DNA of 25,877 bases from JANXSS01 sp040385645. GTDB lineage: Bacteria; Pseudomonadota; Gammaproteobacteria; Burkholderiales; Burkholderiaceae_D. Below, piece by piece: positions 1 to 6,446 of this stretch (position 1 is its first letter; each line of letters starts with the position of its first letter). Below the pieces are notes generated by a model. That model was not told the DNA's origin. It saw nothing but the letters and a program-made list of their open reading frames with translations, and ran no database searches. The stretch spans positions 1-25,877 of the forward strand of contig JAZKGZ010000008.1 of NCBI GenBank assembly GCA_040385645.1, written 5' to 3'. The translations under genes and the position numbers were made by a program.

Positions 1-191
1 TCCCATGGGCAGACTCTAGTTTAGCGCCGTACTAATCTCGGGGAGCAGGTCAGAAAGGCTGAACGTTGCCTGATTTGTCGCGCTAGTGAAAATTTGCAGG
101 AATGATCGGGATTAATTTAGGGGTATGGTTATAACCTGAGCTACTCCAAATTGAGTCGGTCTTATAAAACCAGGCAGGTCATGTCCAGGCG

Positions 192-1511
192 TTAGAAACA
201 GGCCGATATTCTGCGGTACAGATCTTGCAGTTGCGCTCTGCTTCTCAAATAAAGCCTCCCGGCCGCCGTGATGCCGAGACATTCCGATACGTCTAGTGAT
301 TCAAGTTGTGTCAGCTCTTTCAAATGCGCCAAACCAATTTCGGTGATGCCGGAGCAGCCGCGTAAATTCAGCAACTTTAGTTGCTTCAAAATTTTGAGGT
401 GCGCCAAGCCTTCATCCGTGATGCGAACACAGTTCCGCAACACGAGCGACTGTAGCGTCGTCAGATTGTGGAGGTGGGATAGACCTACATCGCTAATGTT
501 GTTGCAGTTGAGGAGATTGAGCGACTGCAGCCATGTCAAATTTTTAATCTGTGCCAGGCCGTCATCGGTGATGTTGTCGCAATCGGCCAGACTCAGGGAA
601 TGAAGCTGGGTTAAACGCTTGAGATGCGCCAACCCGGCACCTGTAATATATTTGCAGTTGTGCAATATAAGCAGCTGCATTTTTGTCAGATTTCTTAAAT
701 GTGCAAGGCCGGCGTCGGTAATGTCGCAATCCCAAAGATTCAGCCGCTGCAGCCCGGTCAATTCTTCGAGATGAGCCAAGCCGCTGTCCTTGATGTGCGT
801 GCAGCCCCATAAATTCAGTGACTGCAAACGTGGCAGGTCGCGCAGGTGCAGGAGGCCGTCGTTTGTAATGCCACTGCAAGAGCATAGATTCAGTGTCTGC
901 AGTTGCGGTAACTCCTTGAGATGAGAAAGACCGATGTCGGTTACATGGATGCAACTGCTTAGATGCAACGTGTGCAGGTGTGGCAAATTTATCAGGTGAA
1001 GCAAGCTATCGTCGGTAACGCCGCGGCAGGCTCGTAGATTCAGTGACTGCAGCTGAGAAAAATTTTTTAAACAGGCAAGCCCGGCGTCGCTCAGTGTGCT
1101 CGTGCCTAAGTTTAAATCGGTGATCTTGGCGAGTGCAGCAGGCGGTAGTTTTTCTAACTGCGCAAGATCGGCGTCGATGTCTTTATTCCATGCAGTGATA
1201 TTGATTGTGCATACCGCAGGCAAACCCTTCAGCAAAGCCGGCAACTGCGCAATTTCACATGCGGGAATATCGATTTTTGTCAGATTGCGTGCTCCGATGT
1301 GGCGGAAGCTACGGTCCACCAATCTGAGAGCTTTGCCCGTCTGCAGATCGGTTTTTTCAGCGATAAGCGCCTGCAACTCGTAGGGCAGCTGCTTCAAGAC
1401 CATTGGCCGTTCACTACGCACCGCTGCGGAGGCCGGTTCCGGCAAGACTTTTGCGTTGGTCGCCAAGGTTATTGGCATCGAGCGGGAGGGCTTGCCGGTT
1501 GAGTCGCGCAT
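192..1511 (-). CDS. F-box-like / leucine-rich-repeat protein (LRR protein 1)
   Basis: A 439-residue protein made almost wholly of LRRs. About twelve units of 24-25 residues run from roughly residue 127 to 430. They follow the cysteine-containing pattern LxxLxLxxCxxITDxGLAHL seen in eukaryotic AMN1/F-box LRR proteins and in LRR proteins of amoeba-associated bacteria. Before the repeats, residues ~42-72 (LPYELQALIAEK, then LRLVDRSFRHI) resemble an F-box: LPxEL start, central Leu, xxVxRxFR end. I see no signal peptide or membrane segment; the first 40 residues are rich in Ser, Thr and Pro. I chose the ATG at 1511 because AGGA at 1518-1521 sits 6 nt upstream. The in-frame ATG at 1601 would add 30 residues but has no visible RBS. 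LRR folds bind proteins; an F-box would link a bound target to host SCF ubiquitin ligase. That role is inference. A paralogue lies at 3365-4786. Confidence 0.85.
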   Translation of the reverse strand: MRDSTGKPSRSMPITLATNAKVLPEPASAAVRSERPMVLKQLPYELQALIAEKTDLQTGKALRLVDRSFRHIGARNLTKIDIPACEIAQLPALLKGLPAVCTINITAWNKDIDADLAQLEKLPPAALAKITDLNLGTSTLSDAGLACLKNFSQLQSLNLRACRGVTDDSLLHLINLPHLHTLHLSSCIHVTDIGLSHLKELPQLQTLNLCSCSGITNDGLLHLRDLPRLQSLNLWGCTHIKDSGLAHLEELTGLQRLNLWDCDITDAGLAHLRNLTKMQLLILHNCKYITGAGLAHLKRLTQLHSLSLADCDNITDDGLAQIKNLTWLQSLNLLNCNNISDVGLSHLHNLTTLQSLVLRNCVRITDEGLAHLKILKQLKLLNLRGCSGITEIGLAHLKELTQLESLDVSECLGITAAGRLYLRSRAQLQDLYRRISACF

Positions 1512-1517
1512 CGATGT

Positions 1518-1521
1518 TCCT
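1518..1521 (-). promoter_or_regulatory. Ribosome binding site for LRR protein 1
   Basis: AAAAAGGAAC lies just upstream of the ATG at 1511, with AGGA 6 nt from it. This selects the downstream start over the in-frame ATG at 1601. Confidence 0.65.
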
Positions 1522-1548
1522 TTTTGATGACAAAGCAGTTTGTTGTCT

Positions 1549-1770
1549 TTATGAAAAATAGATAGCCAAATGCGGTCTAGATGCCGGTGCGGAGTTGTCA
1601 TAGAACGCAGCGTACGATGTCGAGGTATTGTGCAAGTCGATCCCTAGTTTTAATAAATCAGGTGACGCTGCCAACCCTTCGTCCGTAATATTTACACACC
1701 CCGACAAGTTCAAGAAAGGGGCTGAGGTATAACGCGGTTCGATGCGCCAGTTATTGACGAGGCGCAGAAT
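1549..1770 (-). pseudogene. Remnant of a third LRR gene (3' fragment)
   Basis: On the minus strand, one frame is open from a stop at 1771-1773 to a stop at 1549-1551, about 73 codons with no credible ATG. It encodes FLNLSGCVNITDEGLAASP at about 1719-1663, a clear single LRR unit of the same cysteine-containing type as the two full genes. The sequence before it (VNNWRIEPRY) and after it (about 40 residues) does not look like LRR. The piece ends just upstream of the RBS of LRR protein 1. It is best read as the decayed 3' end of another tandem copy; it is too short to fold as an LRR domain alone. The LRR match is directly visible; the duplication history is inferred. Confidence 0.6.
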
Positions 1771-1982
1771 TTAGGCAGTGGCTAAAACTGAATTTTTTAT
1801 GCTTCGCAAACGTTACACTCATGAGTAAGAAAATTGCATCAGCTAATTTCAAATCAACGCGTCACGATCAACTTCATGAAGCTGCCACCGGGCGATGACT
1901 TAAAATTTTTCGATGGCGCGTAGCATGTTCGGGTCAACCGTCAGTGGCACCTGAGCTTAAACGGCAAAGCAAAATGCGCAGG

Positions 1983-1998
1983 CAATGCAATTGCATTG
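1983..1998. promoter_or_regulatory. 16-bp perfect palindrome upstream of prlF-yhaV, probable operator
   Basis: CAATGCAATTGCATTG is its own reverse complement. A further half-site, GTTGCATTA, follows at 2012-2020. Both lie 37-75 nt upstream of the antitoxin ATG at 2057. PrlF-type antitoxins have an AbrB-like DNA-binding fold and repress their own operon, so this is the obvious candidate operator. The palindrome is seen; binding is inferred. Confidence 0.5.
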
Positions 1999-2046
1999 AA
2001 AGAGTAAGGCAGTTGCATTACCATATGGTGTGTCAAACCCCGAACT

Positions 2047-2050
2047 GGAG
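2047..2050 (+). promoter_or_regulatory. Ribosome binding site for prlF
   Basis: GGAG 6 nt before the ATG at 2057. The GTG at 2030 in the same frame has no such site, so 2057 is preferred. Confidence 0.55.
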
Positions 2051-2056
2051 AACACC

Positions 2057-2386
2057 ATGGCCGCTACGTTCGAAGTCGAATCCACGCTGACTGACCGCTA
2101 CCAAACCACAGTGCCGGAAACCGTACGTCGCGCCCTCAAACTGGGTAAACGCGACAAAATTCACTACACCATCCGCCCAGGCGGCGAAGTTGTGCTGACG
2201 CGCGCCCACCCTTCTGGAGAGGAGGACCCGGTGCTTGGTTCTTTTCTTGATTTTCTGGCCCGCGATATTGCCAACCATCCTGAACGACTTCAGACTGTCG
2301 ACGCCAGCTTCGTACAGCGCCTTCAATCGCTGACCAGCAGCATCGAAGTCGATCTCGATGCACCTCTGTCGGCGGATAATGAATGA
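2057..2386 (+). CDS. prlF: PrlF-type antitoxin (AbrB/SpoVT-like fold), partner of YhaV
   Basis: A 109-residue protein matching the antitoxin of the type II PrlF-YhaV system. The N-terminal half (LTDRYQTTVPETVRRALKL, then IHYTIRPGGEVVLTRA) is the swapped-hairpin AbrB-like DNA-binding domain and aligns with E. coli PrlF (QTTIPAPVREALKL, IHYEILPGGQV). The acidic C-terminal half (LGSFLDFLARDIANHPERL) fits the toxin-neutralising part. Length agrees with E. coli PrlF (111). I use ATG 2057 with its GGAG; a GTG at 2030 would add nine residues. The stop overlaps the toxin start as ATGA, so the pair is translationally coupled. It should neutralise YhaV and repress its own promoter through the palindrome at 1983-1998. 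Confidence 0.92.
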   Translation: MAATFEVESTLTDRYQTTVPETVRRALKLGKRDKIHYTIRPGGEVVLTRAHPSGEEDPVLGSFLDFLARDIANHPERLQTVDASFVQRLQSLTSSIEVDLDAPLSADNE

Positions 2387-2880
2387 GTTCGAGCAAGCTC
2401 GCGCCCTTGTTGATTCACGGCTGGACGGTTTTTGCTCATCCGCTGTTCCTCGCAGAGCTCGAAGTCTTGACGCAGCAGGTCGAGGCTTCCAGGCAGAAAG
2501 ACCCGATCGGATATGTGAAGAAAAACAGCGCCAAGCGGCTGGCGGCGATCACCAGGTTGGCGTTCGACATTATTCCGCAAGACCCGGCTCGACCGGAATA
2601 CCGGCAGGGCAGCACCCTGGGCGACAATCACAAGCACTGGTTCAGGGCCAAGTTCTTTCAGCAGTACCGGCTGTTCTTCCGCTACCACGCGCCAAGCAAG
2701 ATAATCGTGCTTGCCTGGGTTAATGACGAGGATACCAAGCGCGCATTCGAAAGCAGCGACGACGCCTATCGGATATTCCGTAAAATGCTCGAAAGCGGCC
2801 ATCCTCCAGATGACTGGAACCAGTTGCTGGCCGAAGCTCGCGCCGAGGGCCAACGGCTACAGCAATTTGCTGCTTGGTAA
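2383..2880 (+). CDS. yhaV: YhaV-type toxin, RelE-superfamily ribonuclease
   Basis: A 165-residue protein that aligns over its whole length with E. coli YhaV. Shared blocks are GWTVFAHPLF (E. coli GWALYAHPCF), KDPIGYVKKNSAKRLAAI, the RQGSTLG region, RAKFFQQYRLFFRY (RVKFGAGRYRLFFRY), IIVLAWVNDEDTKR (VIILGWMNDENTLR) and MLESGHPPDDW (MLKRGHPPADW). YhaV is a ribosome-associated mRNA endonuclease that stops growth when free of PrlF. The start overlaps the antitoxin stop by 4 nt, the standard arrangement. The frame is intact with all conserved blocks present, so the toxin looks functional. It lies between two LRR genes and beside an IS remnant, consistent with an accessory, stabilising module. Confidence 0.93.
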   Translation: MSSSKLAPLLIHGWTVFAHPLFLAELEVLTQQVEASRQKDPIGYVKKNSAKRLAAITRLAFDIIPQDPARPEYRQGSTLGDNHKHWFRAKFFQQYRLFFRYHAPSKIIVLAWVNDEDTKRAFESSDDAYRIFRKMLESGHPPDDWNQLLAEARAEGQRLQQFAAW

Positions 2881-2984
2881 ATTTGCTGCATTTAATAGCT
2901 TAAAAACTTCATTAGCGCTTCTGAAAACAGTTCGAATGCATTTGTCCATAGAAACTGAGCAGCCAATGTTCGTTTAAAAAGGCG

Positions 2985-3271
2985 GATCAATTCCGTTTTG
3001 TACAAACCGTTGATTGTTTCAGCCAACGCATTGTTGTAGCTGTCGCCGCGGCTGCCAACCGATGGTTCGATGCTGGCTTGGGCCAGCCATAGATACTTTG
3101 CTCACTGACCCCGTGACGTTTCGCTACCTCCGGGACCGGGTCCTTGTCTGCCTCACGCAATATGCGCACAATCTGCTCATCGCTGTATCGACTCTTCTTC
3201 ATGATGCCCTCACTTTCGCAAGGAGCTATCTTCTCAAATTATTCGTGGCCCGAAAATCCCCGGACAGGTCA
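2985..3271 (-). mobile_element. Internally deleted IS3-family remnant (orfA start joined to orfB end)
   Basis: From 3202 the minus strand encodes MKKSRYSDEQIVRILREAD and then VAKRHGVSEQSIYGW, the N-terminal helix-turn-helix of IS3-family OrfA (about 40 residues, to 3083). At 3086 another frame takes over with LAQASIEPSVGSRGDSYNNA and ALAETINGLYKTELI, which is the end of the OrfB DDE integrase core, down to 2985. Everything between (most of orfA and orfB) is missing, and after 2985 the match stops. TGACCTGTCCGGGGATTTTC, read on the minus strand from 3271, looks like the terminal inverted repeat and begins with TG as in IS3 elements. No opposite end was found. The element cannot transpose by itself. 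Confidence 0.8.
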
Positions 3272-3325
3272 CCATGAGCAAGTAGCTGAAGTATTTCAAA
3301 TTCGCTTTGCTTAAAAGTTAACTCG

Positions 3326-3346
3326 AAAAAATAACATCGGTCGTTA
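3326..3346 (-). terminator. Weak intrinsic terminator after LRR protein 2
   Basis: Downstream of the stop at 3365, the minus-strand transcript can form a 5-bp stem, UAACG/UGUUA with one G-U pair and a 5-nt loop, followed by six U. The stem is short, so termination may be partial. Confidence 0.4.
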
Positions 3347-3364
3347 GCAAAAAATTGAAAGAGC

Positions 3365-4786
3365 TCAAAAAGTGGCGAATGGAAACCTGCGCAAGATTGC
3401 ATCTTTTGAAAACCTTACCTCGTGAAAGCATCCAGATAAATTAAGCGAGTACAGCTGGGCAAAGCCCTCCAGCGCTGCCAATTCTTTATCTTTAAACTGC
3501 CGGCAATTAGACAAATCTAGCGACTTAAGCTCAGGCAAATTTTGGAGGCGCGCAAGTCCGGCAGCGGAAACTGATTCGCACCACTGCAAATTCAACGACA
3601 CTAGCTGCGTCAAATCTTGGAAGTGCTCAAGTGCATCGTCTTTAATATTAGTGCAGCCTGATAAATCAACGGATTGCAAAGCCGGCAGAGCTTTCAGATA
3701 AATCAATCCTTCACCGCCGATTTTTTTGCAGTTATACACTGACAACGTTTTCAGTTTTGTAAAATTTTCAAGCCGACGTAAACAAGCATTTGAAATTGTG
3801 TCCCCACCAAATTTTAACGATTCTAGCTGCTTCAAATCTTGAAGATGCGCGAGTCCAATATGGTTGATGGACTGCGCGCGTACATCAAGATTTTCAAGCT
3901 GCGTCAACTTTCTGAGATGAAAAAGTCCTGCATCGGTAACATCCCAATGACTCGCTATTTCGAGCGAGCGAAGTTGCACCATGTTTTCTAAATGGGCAAG
4001 GCCTGCATCGGTAATTGTTCCCCCGTTTAAGTGCAACTTACGCAGCTTCGGCAGAGCCTGGAGATGGATGAAGCCGGCGTCTGTTATACCAGTGCCTGAC
4101 CACTCAAGTGATTCAATATTCTTTAGATTTGAGATGGAAGCAAGCCCTACATTGGAGATGCGTTCGCAACCGTATAAATTCAATGCTTTCAATTCCTTCA
4201 AGGCGTGAAGGTTATTAAAAGCAGTGTCCGTAATGTTTCTGTTATTAGATAGATCAAGAAATTCAAGCTTTGTTAAAGCTTCGATATTTGCCAAATCTTC
4301 GCCTTCAATGCTACAAGCGTTCAAATTTAACGATCGCAATTCTGTCAGGCTTTGAATAACGGTAAATTCCTTTTTATTGACGCGTGCGTACTTCAAATTC
4401 AGTTCGCTGATCTTATGAAGGTCAACCGGCGCCAGCTGTTGCAAAACCTTTAGATTAGCTGCCTTGCCATACTTAAAATTTGAAATGCTGATTGTTTCAA
4501 GGTTAGGAAACGCACGCAGAATTTCCGGCAAATTTTCCAGTTGGTCGCCATTGACTTGCAATGCCTTGACATCATCCTTTAAAACCTGTCGAAAGCTCTG
4601 GTTCGTCAGGTGCAGCGCTTTTCTAGACGCCGGATTAGAAAATCGGGTAACTAGTCTTTGAAGGTCTGGTGGCAGGGTGTTCAACTTTGCGTGGGTTGAG
4701 TCAAGCGCTGTAGTTAGTTGAAGGGAATCGACATCAAGCGCGGCGTTTGAAGCCGATTTCCTAAATTTGCCAATTTGATTGCCCAT
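3365..4786 (-). CDS. F-box-like / leucine-rich-repeat protein (LRR protein 2)
   Basis: A 473-residue paralogue of LRR protein 1. Residues ~38-69 (LPPDLQRLVTRF, then KALHLTNQSFRQVL) align with the F-box-like segment of the first protein. An LPxIL(R/K)xxP spacer and about thirteen LRR units from ~residue 121 to 455 follow (for example TITDAGLAHLENMVQLRSLE). The repeats are more diverged than in LRR protein 1 and fewer carry the cysteine. No signal peptide or membrane helix is visible. The N-terminus is MGNQIGK, with Gly at position 2. The start is supported by AAGGAG about 8 nt upstream of 4786. The coding sequence is more AT-rich than the flagellar genes, suggesting separate acquisition. Protein binding is the likely molecular role; action on a host ubiquitin system is a hypothesis based on the F-box-like segment and on effectors such as Ralstonia GALA proteins. 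Confidence 0.85.
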   Translation of the reverse strand: MGNQIGKFRKSASNAALDVDSLQLTTALDSTHAKLNTLPPDLQRLVTRFSNPASRKALHLTNQSFRQVLKDDVKALQVNGDQLENLPEILRAFPNLETISISNFKYGKAANLKVLQQLAPVDLHKISELNLKYARVNKKEFTVIQSLTELRSLNLNACSIEGEDLANIEALTKLEFLDLSNNRNITDTAFNNLHALKELKALNLYGCERISNVGLASISNLKNIESLEWSGTGITDAGFIHLQALPKLRKLHLNGGTITDAGLAHLENMVQLRSLEIASHWDVTDAGLFHLRKLTQLENLDVRAQSINHIGLAHLQDLKQLESLKFGGDTISNACLRRLENFTKLKTLSVYNCKKIGGEGLIYLKALPALQSVDLSGCTNIKDDALEHFQDLTQLVSLNLQWCESVSAAGLARLQNLPELKSLDLSNCRQFKDKELAALEGFAQLYSLNLSGCFHEVRFSKDAILRRFPFATF

Positions 4787-5019
4787 AAGATTTTCTCCTT
4801 CTCAAACCGATTAGATTGAGATTTACTCAGAGGGACAGGGTAGCAGTTGTAATGCAAGGCAATATTCAGAATTGCGCATATTAGACAATGATAAAAATAG
4901 GCTACGCGGCCACTTTTGTCCAAAAATTAGCTCGGCAGTAACTATGGCACCTAGCGCTAACTTTTCAACTGGCAAAGTATGTGCACGTACTCATTAGCTG
5001 CGAAAACACGGGGCGGATT

Positions 5020-5324
5020 ATGAAAAAGAAAATGACGATCACGATCGACGAATCGGTCTACGCAGGTCTGCAAAAGGTTATTGGGCGTGGAAACATCAGC
5101 CGTTTCCCCAAGACCTTGCTTGCCCCCATGTAGTGCATGAAGACTCGCTTGAAGCAGGTTATAAAGCCATGGCTGCCGATATTGAAAGAGAAATGCAAGC
5201 AGACGAGTGGTCCGATGCATTGATTAATGACGGTGCTCATGATTCAACTAAGGATCAGCAAATCGGACTGACAATCAACGTTACCAATGATGTTCAATGT
5301 ATCAACCGGGTACCAGCTGCTTAA
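5020..5324 (+). pseudogene. MazE/RHH-type orphan antitoxin with a -1 frameshift
   Basis: The first frame, from ATG 5020, reads MKKKMTITIDESVYAGLQKV then IGRGNISRF, the ribbon-helix-helix start of a common antitoxin family usually paired with PemK/MazF toxins. It then hits TAG at 5131-5133, giving 38 codons. From base 5109 the -1 frame continues the family sequence without a gap: QDLACPHVVHEDSLEAGYKA and then DEWSDALINDG. The usual family sequence here is SRFIEDLVRPHVV. The break lies at T-TTC-CCC (5103-5109). It may be loss of one C from a C run, or a recoding site of X-XXY-YYZ form. The family usually ends near 5255; here the frame runs on to TAA at 5324, overlapping the end of fliR. No toxin gene follows. 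Confidence 0.7.
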
Positions 5325-6123
5325 TAGGTACGGTTGGTACGGTTTGCATCGGCGTCGCAATCATCTGCACCATTTCCAGCCCCTCCTGAAACAGCCGGGC
5401 CAACGGCGTACCGAGGTAGGGCACCACCACTGCCAGCATCATGAAACCGACTGCCAGCGTGACCGGGAAGCCGATACCGAACAGGTTCAATTGCGGTGCC
5501 GAGCGCGCCAGCACCGCCAGCCCGACGTTGATGATCAATAGCGCGGCGACGATGGGTAGGGCGAGCTGCACGCCGGTCGAAAATATCTTGCCGCCCCACA
5601 GCGCCATTTGTTCGAATACCCGGCCATTCATCGGCGACGCTGAAATCGGCATCGTGGAAAAACTCTCTGACAGCGTGACCAGCAGCGCCAGGTGCACGTT
5701 CAGGGCCAGATACATCAGGATGGTCACTAACGACAGGAATTGCGAGATGGCGATCGAGCGGCCTTGCGTTTGCGGATCGAAAAACGTCGCGAAACCCAGG
5801 CCCATCGACAGGCCGGCCAATTCCCCGGCCATTTCCATGCAGGCGAACACCACCCGCATGACGAAGCCCATGGCCAGGCCGATCAGCAGTTGCTGCACCA
5901 GTATCAACAACCCGTCGAGCGACATCGGGTCCATGGCGGGCAGGGCCGGCACTGTTGGGGAGATGATCAATGCCAGCATGATGCCCAGGCCGATTTTTAC
6001 CAATACCGGCACTGTCACGTTGCCGAACAATGGTGCGACCGACAGCAGCCCAAGTATACGGGTGAGCGGCCATAGGAAGCCGGCGATCAAGGTATTGAGT
6101 TCGGCGCTGGTAAAGGAAATCAC
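5302..6123 (-). CDS. fliR: Flagellar type III export gate protein FliR
   Basis: A 273-residue, very hydrophobic inner-membrane protein of the FliP5-Q4-R1 export gate. The N-terminus ISFTSAELNTLIAGFLWP is typical, and TFFDPQTQGRSIAISQFL and the late region PQLNLFGIGFPVTLAVGF are conserved FliR blocks. At least five membrane-spanning stretches can be picked out. The start is GTG at 6123 with only a weak SD (GGTCCTGAC), 35 nt after fliQ. It is the last gene of the minus-strand fliF-R run. Its 3' end overlaps the tail of the antitoxin pseudogene by 23 nt, marking the edge of the flagellar locus. Confidence 0.96.
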   Translation of the reverse strand: MISFTSAELNTLIAGFLWPLTRILGLLSVAPLFGNVTVPVLVKIGLGIMLALIISPTVPALPAMDPMSLDGLLILVQQLLIGLAMGFVMRVVFACMEMAGELAGLSMGLGFATFFDPQTQGRSIAISQFLSLVTILMYLALNVHLALLVTLSESFSTMPISASPMNGRVFEQMALWGGKIFSTGVQLALPIVAALLIINVGLAVLARSAPQLNLFGIGFPVTLAVGFMMLAVVVPYLGTPLARLFQEGLEMVQMIATPMQTVPTVPIKQLVPG

Positions 6124-6158
6124 GTCAGGACCGAATCGGAGTCAAGTAGGGGTCAGAG

Positions 6159-6428
6159 TCAGCTGACCATGCCGGGGATGCCGGTAAAAACTTCGCGCAT
6201 GTAGTCCAGCATCACGGTCAGCATCCAGGGGCCGGCTACGACCAGTGCGACGAAAATGCCGATCAGCTTGGGGATGAAGGAGAGCGTGGTTTCATTGATC
6301 TGCGTAGCCGCTTGAAAAATACTGACTGCCAGGCCGATCACCAGCGCCACTAGCAGCATCGGCGCAGCGATCATCACAGTGATCTCCATTGCATGGCGTG
6401 ACAGGCTCATTACGCTTTCCGGGCTCAT
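6159..6428 (-). CDS. fliQ: Flagellar export gate protein FliQ
   Basis: An 89-residue protein with the normal FliQ length and two membrane helices (about residues 16-38 and 50-74). The family sequence LVIGLAVSIFQAATQINE lies between and around them, followed by LSFIPKLIGIF. Four copies surround FliP and FliR in the export gate. GAGGA lies just upstream of the ATG at 6428. It sits 18 nt after fliP and 35 nt before fliR, in the fixed P-Q-R order. Confidence 0.97.
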   Translation of the reverse strand: MSPESVMSLSRHAMEITVMIAAPMLLVALVIGLAVSIFQAATQINETTLSFIPKLIGIFVALVVAGPWMLTVMLDYMREVFTGIPGMVS

Positions 6429-6446
6429 GGCGTCCTCGATCGAAGC

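Noticed and set aside
250..1135. Regularly spaced repeats that could suggest a CRISPR array or minisatellite
   Set aside because: The ~75-bp spacing stays in one open frame and equals one 25-residue LRR unit; there are no conserved repeats with unique spacers.
1821..1898. A 25-codon plus-strand ORF starting MSKKIASANF
   Set aside because: It is too short, has no family match and no clear ribosome binding site; probably chance.
5325..5350. Direct repeat GGTACGGTT-GGTACGGTT near the end of fliR
   Set aside because: It encodes the VPTVPI tail of FliR; short and explained by the repeated residues.
5441..6166. A 241-codon plus-strand frame opposite fliR
   Set aside because: Shadow of the hydrophobic FliR codons; no RBS or recognisable domain.
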